Shown here: in pieces, positions 1 through 4,656 of the stretch
Position numbering within the stretch: position 1 is the first letter of the stretch
Layout of the letters: each line of letters opens with the position of its first letter
NCBI GenBank assembly: GCA_900313475.1
Contig: OMRJ01000291.1
Location: 1-5,914 of the forward strand
Direction: 5' to 3'
Length of the DNA: 5,914 nucleotides
From: an uncultured Eubacteriales bacterium
GTDB lineage: Bacteria > Bacillota > Clostridia > Oscillospirales > Acutalibacteraceae
The notes under the pieces: model-generated
The model's input: the letters and a program-made list of their open reading frames with translations, nothing else
Told to the model about the DNA's origin: nothing
The model's database searches: none
Made by a program: the position numbers and the translations under genes

Positions 1-43
1 CGGCAAATCTTGCGTCAACTGCGCCGAGCTTTATCTTATTCAT
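1..43 (-). CDS. BlaI/MecI/CopY-family transcriptional repressor, N-terminal fragment
   Basis: Only the first 14 codons are inside the window, reading MNKIKLGAVDARFA. The ATG at 43-41 is preceded by GGAGGTG at 55-49 with a 5-base gap, which fixes the start. The pattern 'KLGAV-(D/E)-ARFA' resembles the beginning of the winged-helix domain of clostridial BlaI/MecI/CopY penicillinase-type repressors, where 'ARFADIIW' is common; this is recalled family knowledge, not a search. The call is strengthened by two palindromic operators overlapping the gene's own promoter, as expected for an autorepressed BlaI-type regulator. Members of this family usually act as dimers and often lie next to a BlaR1-like M56 sensor peptidase, which would be outside the window. 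Another small DNA-binding regulator is possible because so little protein is visible. Confidence 0.6.
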   Translation of the reverse strand, partial: MNKIKLGAVDARFA

Positions 44-68
44 GTGAACACCTCCATTTTAAAACAAT

Positions 69-111
69 GTGTCTATAGGCTATCGACACTTATAGTCTAT
101 AGCCTATAGAC
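69..111. promoter_or_regulatory. two tandem palindromic operators, probably BlaI-type
   Basis: Operator A at 95-111 is a perfect palindrome, GTCTATAG-C-CTATAGAC, with 8-base arms around one central base. Operator B at 71-87 is GTCTATAG-G-CTATCGAC, the same palindrome with one mismatch, and its symmetry extends to 69-89. The centres (103 and 79) are 24 bases apart, a little over two helical turns, so two dimers would sit on nearly the same face. The outer arms 68-83 and 99-114 also form a perfect 16-base inverted repeat. Operator A lies over the spacer and -10 region and operator B over the start-site region. Binding by the gene's own product is inferred from position and family habit. Confidence 0.7.
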
Positions 112-122
112 ACATTTGTCAA
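94..122 (-). promoter_or_regulatory. sigma-A promoter of the BlaI-like gene
   Basis: On the minus strand a perfect -35 box TTGACA lies at 122-117. A 17-base spacer leads to TAGACT at 99-94, a moderate -10 box; TATAGA with a 15-base spacer is a weaker alternative. The transcript would start near 87 and run about 45 bases to the ATG at 43. The spacer and -10 are covered by the palindromic operators, so repressor binding would block RNA polymerase directly. The -35 box is only about 20 bases beyond the stop codon of the upstream GH38-like gene. Confidence 0.65.
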
Positions 123-143
123 GTCTTTTTATTAAAAAAACTT

Positions 144-1118
144 TTATTCGCAGATATAAATTTCCGTTACACTGCCCGAACCGTCGTTTTTGATACGGAA
201 TGTTTGAATTTCATACGGCATTATTTCAAAACGAAAGCCTGCGTTGAGTCTGCCGCATATGATATATGCACCTTTTTCCTTGCCTGCGGTTTCGCGAACT
301 CTTAACAGAACATCTTCGGTGCCGTCTTCGGTGTTTTTTAATTCTGAAATAACAATTCCGTCGCCGGAAAGCCTGAATACGGACATAATATCGGCTGTGT
401 TTCCGTTTGTAATTCGCTCCGATATTTCGGCTGCACATTTTTTGTCGCCGGATAAATACTTGAGCCATGCTGTTTTGATGTCGGCTGTGTGATCCTGTCC
501 CGTAAGGACCGAATAAGCCTCTGCATTGATAAGCTCTTTTTCGATATTATTCGTCTCATCATAATGAGCGGTCAGCATGAGAGAATTGAGATTCAGCTCC
601 GACGCAAAAAGAGACTGAGCATATTCTTCGTATGTTATATACTCATCATCTGCGCAGCAATCGTCAACCGACACGGTCGGTGCGTATAAAGAAAGTGTTC
701 TGTGACCGTCATCGCTGCAAATCCAACGGGTTTGCGTTTCACTGTCGATAACCGATGCGTCAAAAAGTGACGAATAAACAATCTGCGGGAGACTGTTGTT
801 ATAAATTTCAGCGCCGTGAAAAACTCTGTATTCTTTACCGAAATTTGTCCTGAAATACTGCGTCGAATACAGGCAGCTTTTTATAAGCGCCGCAGAGGAC
901 ATCTCCATGGTGTGAGAATAAGAACCGACGAACGGACACCATCTGTCGTTTTTGATAAAATCCGCTACACGATAATAAAGCTCCGGCGCATCGGTTTTTA
1001 AGGCTTCAAGATCGGATGCATATAAACCGTTAACTTTAAGACTTTTGTTTTTGTCCAACGCATTGATTGTCGCTTTTATATCATTCGGCGATGCACTTCG
1101 TACTGCAGCAATTTTCAT
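144..1118 (-). CDS. compact GH38-like (alpha-mannosidase-related) protein, probably catalytically dead
   Basis: The protein has 324 residues if it starts at the ATG at 1118-1116. That start overlaps the previous stop codon as TAATG and has GAGGAGG about 10 bases upstream; a start at 1166 would lie deep inside the upstream gene and is less likely. Several pieces follow the order of GH38 alpha-mannosidases. Residues 36-120 resemble the catalytic barrel segment ('APELYYRV..FIKNDRW..VGSY', 'LYSTQYFRTNFGKEYRVF', 'NSLPQIV'). Residues 131-146 resemble the 'DGxRxL' strand, and 198-225 the helical 'AWxxLL' region. Residues 254-309 resemble the C-terminal beta domain ('SELKNTEDG..LLRVRETAG', 'MPYEIQTFRI'). 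GH38 enzymes usually have 850-1000 residues. The N-terminal zinc-binding HxD is missing, the nucleophile Asp of 'PDVFGYSASLPQI' is not present (here GAEIYNNSLPQI), and no NQFHD motif is seen. There is no signal peptide, so it is cytoplasmic. A non-catalytic binding or scaffold role with the upstream gene product is inference. Confidence 0.6.
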   Translation of the reverse strand: MKIAAVRSASPNDIKATINALDKNKSLKVNGLYASDLEALKTDAPELYYRVADFIKNDRWCPFVGSYSHTMEMSSAALIKSCLYSTQYFRTNFGKEYRVFHGAEIYNNSLPQIVYSSLFDASVIDSETQTRWICSDDGHRTLSLYAPTVSVDDCCADDEYITYEEYAQSLFASELNLNSLMLTAHYDETNNIEKELINAEAYSVLTGQDHTADIKTAWLKYLSGDKKCAAEISERITNGNTADIMSVFRLSGDGIVISELKNTEDGTEDVLLRVRETAGKEKGAYIICGRLNAGFRFEIMPYEIQTFRIKNDGSGSVTEIYICE

Positions 1119-2917
1119 TACAGCTTTTCCTCCTCTGCGATAATGCCGTAATATCTTCCTATCCAATAGGCATAGGTGTAGATATAGCAGCTTTCGATTG
1201 TCCTGCCTTTATCATAATTCCCGATAAGATAATAAGGATTGCGGTCGAATTTTGAAATTGACCGTTCGTTCGGCGGCAGAAGCGCCGATATCTCACAGAA
1301 ATTCTTTTTTTCCCGGCTGCGTCCGAGTTTAAGAGCAACATCGTGTCTGTCGGTAGTTACGGATGCGGTAAGGCGGTTGCATTCAAAGTGGGTGAACCAT
1401 TTCGCATCTTTTTCAAGGTCAATCTCAATATCGGGAACGCCGAGCTTAAACATGAAATCGTATCCGGGAGTGTGCTCACGGAGAATCATTCCACCCCATG
1501 TCTTAAACGCGTCACGGTAGATTTTAAGGAGTGTTTCGTCTTTTTCAAGGGTACAGAGCATCCAGTAAGTCATTAAGGCAAGCATATTGTCGCCGTACAT
1601 AAGATCCTCCTCGGGCGAAACTCCTTCGCGCATTGCACCCTGAAAGAATCGGTCATAGTGCTTTAATCCAAGCTCCGCATAACCCTCGGCTATAAGCCTG
1701 TTGTATGTTTCCTGCCAAAGTCCCTTTTCTCCGGTGATGTGCATTGTAACCTTAAGGTAAGCGAGAAGCTCTGCCGAGTTGAGAGGTGCGTCAACATAGC
1801 CTATCGGATCGTTTTTGAAATAGTTCATGCTCCATCTTGCCCATGTCGTAGGCTTTCCGGAGGCTTCACAGAATTCAAAGCCGTGTTCTATTATATGCTT
1901 CATAGTACGTTTGCAGGCGTCTTTGATAAGTTCGTCAAGTTCGGGATCTTCGGGCGCTAAAATATCGTGCGCCGTTTTCATTTGCAAAAAATGCCCCGTG
2001 ACTTCATCGCTGCTTGTGTCGGCTTTATATGTAATATCGTCATCCGTGTAGCCGAGGTCGCGGTAAAGAGCGGCGAGACGGTCGGGAATCGGGTAGTCGC
2101 AAGGGACTTCCTCTCCGACTCTGCCGTTTTCTTTTGCAAAATCGGTGTATACGCAGTGTGCCGTTTTACCGTCTCTTTTATAGAAAATTCCGTCATTCGG
2201 TATCGGTTCACCTTTTACATGGTAAGAACGTGCTATAAAACCCTCCGGTCTGCCGTGGATATACATCAGCAGCAGGCATGCTTCGCATGCTTTTGTTGCG
2301 TTTTTGCGTGCGTCCTGTGTTCTCTGCGCGCTTTCGCCGAGTTCTCTTTTGAGAGTCGCATAGTGATACATTTCGGCAACGGCATAACCCGACGTGAACA
2401 GTCCGTCGTTATCGCAAGCGGCGTAATTCTCGCGTGAATCGTAATTCCGATCCTCTCTAAGGTGACGCTGGCTGACCATCCCGCGGCGCATAACATAATT
2501 ATTTGTTTCTTTAAGAAGTATTTCCGCCTTTTCTTCTGAGGTCAACTCAAAAAACTCAATATGAGAAACACCGTCGCCGCATTTTGCCCATACACCTGTT
2601 CCGTCGGGGAGAATGGCATCTACCGCATGATGCGGCAGATAGCGGTGTGCGCTGAAATACATTATTTTATCTTCGATGCAATTCCCGTCGGGATCAAAAC
2701 GCGTCAGTCCCGTTTTTCCCGCATACCACATGACCGAACCGTTTCCTTTTGCCTGTACCGTGTAGTCCGATTTCGCGGACGGTAAAGGATACGGAAAATC
2801 GTCAAGCTGCGGTGCGTCGTTCTTAACGGTAAACAGCTCTGCGGGAATGCACGGGTCGTTTATGTTATAAAATGTTGCTTTGCGCGTTAAATGCTTTTTC
2901 AGTTTGTACGGCATCAT
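1118..2917 (-). CDS. (alpha/alpha)-toroid-like protein with N-terminal propeller-like repeats, function unknown
   Basis: The protein has 599 residues. An AGGAGG box at 2928-2923 lies 5 bases before the first ATG (2917) and 8 bases before a second adjacent ATG (2914), so either may be used. No signal peptide or membrane segment is seen. Residues 58-80 (GNGSVMWYAGKTGLTRFDPDG) and 103-121 (DGTGVWAKCGDGVSHIEF) resemble two repeats of the two-component-regulator propeller type. Residues 140-590 look mostly helical with spaced aromatic and acidic motifs, as in (alpha/alpha)6 barrels: DNDGLFTSGY (169-178), ADTSSDEVTGHF (299-310), GKPTTWARW (354-362), NSAELLAYLK (380-389) and YGDNMLALMTYW (441-452). 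From memory, uncharacterized proteins with 'DNDGLW', 'TSSDE..GH' and 'KPTrWgrW' motifs occur near glycoside hydrolases, but I cannot name a characterized family. The conserved acidic residues could be catalytic; this is a guess. It is translationally coupled to the GH38-like gene, which suggests a shared carbohydrate-related job. Confidence 0.65.
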   Translation of the reverse strand: MMPYKLKKHLTRKATFYNINDPCIPAELFTVKNDAPQLDDFPYPLPSAKSDYTVQAKGNGSVMWYAGKTGLTRFDPDGNCIEDKIMYFSAHRYLPHHAVDAILPDGTGVWAKCGDGVSHIEFFELTSEEKAEILLKETNNYVMRRGMVSQRHLREDRNYDSRENYAACDNDGLFTSGYAVAEMYHYATLKRELGESAQRTQDARKNATKACEACLLLMYIHGRPEGFIARSYHVKGEPIPNDGIFYKRDGKTAHCVYTDFAKENGRVGEEVPCDYPIPDRLAALYRDLGYTDDDITYKADTSSDEVTGHFLQMKTAHDILAPEDPELDELIKDACKRTMKHIIEHGFEFCEASGKPTTWARWSMNYFKNDPIGYVDAPLNSAELLAYLKVTMHITGEKGLWQETYNRLIAEGYAELGLKHYDRFFQGAMREGVSPEEDLMYGDNMLALMTYWMLCTLEKDETLLKIYRDAFKTWGGMILREHTPGYDFMFKLGVPDIEIDLEKDAKWFTHFECNRLTASVTTDRHDVALKLGRSREKKNFCEISALLPPNERSISKFDRNPYYLIGNYDKGRTIESCYIYTYAYWIGRYYGIIAEEEKL

Positions 2918-2943
2918 ATGTTCCTCCTGTATTTTGATTGAAA

Positions 2944-2977
2944 TTTCGGTTTTTTCGGCGAAATACCGAAAATCGGT
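2944..2977. repeat. cluster of CCGA/TCGG inverted repeats in the leader of the 599-residue gene
   Basis: Four copies of TCGG or CCGA occur within about 34 bases, starting roughly 27 bases upstream of the ATG at 2917. TTTTCGG (2952-2958) pairs with CCGAAAA (2966-2972) across a 7-base loop. CCGA (2966-2969) also pairs with TCGG (2973-2976) in a second overlapping palindrome, and TTTCGG at 2944-2949 is a further copy. The unit could be a regulator operator or alternative RNA hairpins close to the ribosome binding site. No clear -10/-35 pair is seen in this stretch. Confidence 0.4.
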
Positions 2978-2990
2978 TTTGATTTACATA

Positions 2991-3029
2991 AATAAGCCCC
3001 GCGAAGGGCACAGCCGAGCAGGACTTATT
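2991..3029 (-). terminator. hairpin downstream of the 6S-like RNA: weak terminator or attenuator
   Basis: In a minus-strand transcript AAUAAGUCCUGC (3029-3018) pairs along its full 12 bases with GCGGGGCUUAUU (3002-2991). Two of the pairs are G-U, which are valid only for RNA made from this strand. A competing shorter stem GCCC/GGGC lies inside. The tail after the stem, UAUGUAAAUC, is not a clean U run, although the stem itself ends in CUUAUU. It may end the 6S-like transcript or act as a leader attenuator for the 599-residue gene. Which of these is correct is not visible from sequence. Confidence 0.4.
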
Positions 3030-3069
3030 GTAACCGTATTCTTTTGTCGGGTCGGCGAAATTCGACCTA

Positions 3070-3260
3070 AGCCCCGCTTTGCCGCTGCCCGGCGATAATA
3101 ACCTGCGTTTAAAGCAGGTGGGTATCCTCCTTTGCGTCTCACGCTCCCTTCGTCCGATATGAAATCGGGAGGTCTGCAATCTTCACAAAGAGAAATCAGG
3201 ATTCCCTAATAAAAGTGTGTTGGGTTAATACAGCCGCAGCCGGCGTACAAAGCAGGGTAA
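3070..3260 (-). ncRNA. ssrS: predicted 6S-like RNA (RNA polymerase-binding regulatory RNA)
   Basis: The region is non-coding but highly structured, and the two ends of an approximately 190-nt segment pair. CCCUGCUUUG (3257-3248) matches CAAAGCGGGG (3072-3081) over 10 pairs, one being U-G, which favours the minus strand. A second helix, CCGgCUGC with GCAGCGG, follows inward with one bulge. The apical part closes with CCUCC (3172-3168) and GGAGG (3130-3126), enclosing small hairpins. On the 3' side lies a perfect 6-bp hairpin ACCUGC/GCAGGU (3119-3101), placed where 6S RNAs have the small hairpin in the 3' strand of the central bubble. Length, long closing stem, bubble and 3' hairpin fit 6S RNA, which mimics an open promoter and sequesters the housekeeping holoenzyme. 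The 5' bubble strand is longer than usual. A weak promoter (TTTACG at 3297-3292, TTAACT at 3274-3269) is possible, or it is processed from the DUF1292 transcript. Confidence 0.55.
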
Positions 3261-3280
3261 AAAACGTAAGTTAAGGCTTG

Positions 3281-3574
3281 TTAAAAATCGCCGTAAAGTT
3301 TTTTTTCGATTCTTTTCTCAAGATTCTTATAAAGTGAGTCAAATTCATCGGGGGCATCGACTGCCGTCAGAACAAAACCGCCGTCTTCCTCCTTGAGTTT
3401 AACAATGTCAAAATCACCGATATCGGAGAGAATGTCCTCTTTATTCTCAAAAATCGGAACAACTGCAAGACAGGATATGCCGTCTTTGCCTTCGACACGA
3501 TCGAGAATTTCAAATTGCCGTTCCTGCCCGCTGCCGTCGGTGACGGTGAGCACATCCGGAGCGAAGCTGTCCAT
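3281..3574 (-). CDS. DUF1292 (UPF0473/YrzB-like) family small protein
   Basis: The protein has 97 residues from the ATG at 3574. That start is chosen because GGAGG at 3587-3583 lies 8 bases upstream. An in-frame ATG at 3589 has no ribosome binding site and would sit only about 11 bases from the expected transcript start. The layout matches DUF1292. A 'VLTVTDGSGQERQFEILD' strand pair comes first, then 'CLAVVPIFENKED', then an acidic 'DFDIVKLKEEDGGFVLTAVDAPDEFDSLYKNLEKRIEKK' with a C-terminal helix. The protein is acidic and soluble, and its biochemical role is unknown in the family. In Firmicutes the homologue often sits near yrrK and alaS; here it instead stands as its own unit after an aldose epimerase and directly before the 6S-like RNA, whose closing stem begins only about 23 bases after the stop codon. 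Confidence 0.85.
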   Translation of the reverse strand: MDSFAPDVLTVTDGSGQERQFEILDRVEGKDGISCLAVVPIFENKEDILSDIGDFDIVKLKEEDGGFVLTAVDAPDEFDSLYKNLEKRIEKKLYGDF

Positions 3575-3606
3575 ACGGGATGCCTCCATAATTAACTTAC
3601 ACTTAT

Positions 3607-3635
3607 ATTATATGTTTTTATGCCCGATTTGTCAA
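3607..3635 (-). promoter_or_regulatory. perfect-consensus sigma-A promoter for the DUF1292 gene
   Basis: TTGACA at 3635-3630, a spacer of exactly 17 bases, and TATAAT at 3612-3607 match the consensus in every position. Transcription would begin near 3600, giving a leader of about 26 bases to the ATG at 3574 that contains the GGAGG box. The promoter lies between the end of the epimerase gene (3666) and the DUF1292 start, and no terminator hairpin is seen just before it. It could also supply the transcript from which the 6S-like RNA is made. Confidence 0.9.
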
Positions 3636-3665
3636 TATAAAATCAAACAGGAAGGGGAGTAAAAA

Positions 3666-4523
3666 TTAAAGTGTTAATTCCGCTTCCCATGCGAAGTTAA
3701 AAACATCCTCCGGCGCAAGTGCGTTAATACCTGTCTTTTCGGAAAAATCCTTTTTCCTGTCGAAAGAATCGTTTACGCCGAACCAAGGCTCGATGCATAC
3801 ATACGGGGCAGCAGGCTTTGCCCAGATTCCGAGATAGGGCGAGCCTCCCATGTCGAATTTCACGGAATGACTGTCGTTCTGTTTTATAAGAGAAATGTAT
3901 TTTGACTTTATTCCGTGAAGAATGAGTGCGTCCTCATCAAAAATGTGCTCGGTTATCGTAATATCGGCAGCATTGTCGAGAACGGGGTATGTTTCGGGCA
4001 GACGCAGAGAGTGCACAAGATCGATTTTTTCGGTCGAAAGCGTTTCTTTTTCACTGAAACGGAGTGTATCTCCTACTTTACAGTTGAATCCCGGATGTGC
4101 GCCGAGCGAAAAATACATTGTGTCATCATTTTTGTTTACGACAGCGTGGTTCACGCGAAGTTTGTTTCCGTCAAGAGTAAAAGTGACTATAAGGTCGAAT
4201 TTGTAAGGATATTTTGAGAGTGTTTCGGGACTTTCGGAAAGAATAAAAGACATTGAGTCTTCATCTTTTTCGAGAAGATTCCAGCTCGTTTTTCGTGCAA
4301 ACCCGTGCTTCGGCATTTCATATTCTTTGCCGTTAAGCACATATTTATCCTCAATAAGTCTGCCGACTATCGGAAATAAAACGGGTGACTGACCGTACCA
4401 TATGTTTTCGTCGCCCTGCCAGAGAAATTCATATCCGTCTTTTTTAGATTTCACGGAGGTAAGCTCACAGCCGTATTCTTTTACACCGACGGTGAGAAAC
4501 TCGTTTTCTATATAATGTGTCAT
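3666..4523 (-). CDS. aldose 1-epimerase (mutarotase) family protein, LacX-like
   Basis: The protein has 285 residues, typical of the shorter bacterial LacX/YeaD-like branch of the aldose 1-epimerase superfamily, which interconverts alpha and beta anomers of aldoses in the cytoplasm. Family landmarks are in order: SPVLFPIVGRL (46-56), MPKHGFAR with His73, FSLGAHPGF with His143, FDEDALIL with Asp196/Asp198, and CIEPWFGVND with Glu245. His143 and Glu245 correspond to the general acid and base of GalM, His73 to the substrate-positioning His, and one of the Asp residues to the substrate-binding Asp; all appear intact. The ATG at 4523 has AAAGG 8 bases upstream. The gene has its own promoter just after the permease terminator and is therefore probably monocistronic. 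The specific sugar cannot be told from sequence; sugar-6-phosphate epimerization is also known in related families. Confidence 0.9.
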   Translation of the reverse strand: MTHYIENEFLTVGVKEYGCELTSVKSKKDGYEFLWQGDENIWYGQSPVLFPIVGRLIEDKYVLNGKEYEMPKHGFARKTSWNLLEKDEDSMSFILSESPETLSKYPYKFDLIVTFTLDGNKLRVNHAVVNKNDDTMYFSLGAHPGFNCKVGDTLRFSEKETLSTEKIDLVHSLRLPETYPVLDNAADITITEHIFDEDALILHGIKSKYISLIKQNDSHSVKFDMGGSPYLGIWAKPAAPYVCIEPWFGVNDSFDRKKDFSEKTGINALAPEDVFNFAWEAELTL

Positions 4524-4552
4524 AATTTCAGCCTTTCTTTTTTTGTATTCCT

Positions 4553-4581
4553 ATTTTATCACATTTCTTTTTGCTCGGCAA
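4553..4581 (-). promoter_or_regulatory. extended -10 promoter of the aldose epimerase gene
   Basis: TTGCCG at 4581-4576 (four of six consensus bases), a 17-base spacer and TAAAAT at 4558-4553 (five of six) form a sigma-A promoter. The -10 box is preceded by TGA, giving an extended -10 element that compensates for the weaker -35. Transcription would start near 4546, about 23 bases before the ATG at 4523. It begins right after the upstream terminator, so the epimerase is a separate transcription unit. Confidence 0.65.
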
Positions 4582-4599
4582 CCGTAAAAATTAAAAAAG

Positions 4600-4642
4600 A
4601 ACCGCAGTCTCCGATTTGTGCTTCGGAAACTGCGGTTTTTTT
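4600..4642. terminator. bidirectional-looking rho-independent terminator after the permease gene
   Basis: AACCGCAGT (4600-4608) pairs with ACTGCGGTT (4629-4637), and after one mismatch the stem continues with T-A and CCGA/TCGG (4611-4614 with 4623-4626), closing an 8-base loop. For the minus-strand permease transcript the stem is followed by a U-rich tail UUCUUUUUUAAUUUUU. On the plus strand it is followed by seven T. It lies about 20 bases past the permease stop codon and isolates that gene from the epimerase. Confidence 0.9.
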
Positions 4643-4656
4643 GAGAGCTTTATTTT

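Noticed and set aside
1119..1166. Upstream ATG at 1166 for the GH38-like gene
   Set aside because: It would add 16 basic residues and sit inside the upstream coding region without a ribosome binding site; the TAATG start at 1118 has a strong GAGGAGG.
1967..2437. 156-residue plus-strand open frame
   Set aside because: It lies wholly antisense inside the 599-residue gene, is rich in Cys, Phe and Val as expected from a reverse frame, and has no family motif.
3061..3080. Short hairpin GGUCG/CGACC (3066-3049) as a terminator of the 6S-like RNA
   Set aside because: The stem has only five pairs and is followed by CGACAAAAG instead of a U run.
2865..3179. 104-residue minus-strand open frame covering the leader and part of the 6S-like RNA
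   Set aside because: Its composition is Arg/Asn/Phe-rich without domain features, it has no convincing ribosome binding site, it overlaps the start of the 599-residue gene in another frame, and the same bases form extensive RNA pairing.
3060..3260. Riboswitch, T-box, SRP RNA, tmRNA or RNase P RNA instead of 6S
   Set aside because: I looked for their characteristic motifs (T-box GGTGGTACCGCG, SRP GGAAGnAGCA region, RNase P GAGGAAAGTCC) and saw none, while overall pairing fits 6S better.
3575..3589. ATG at 3589 for the DUF1292 gene
   Set aside because: Its GGAGG is downstream of it and at ideal distance for the ATG at 3574; the expected transcript leader before 3589 is only about 11 bases.
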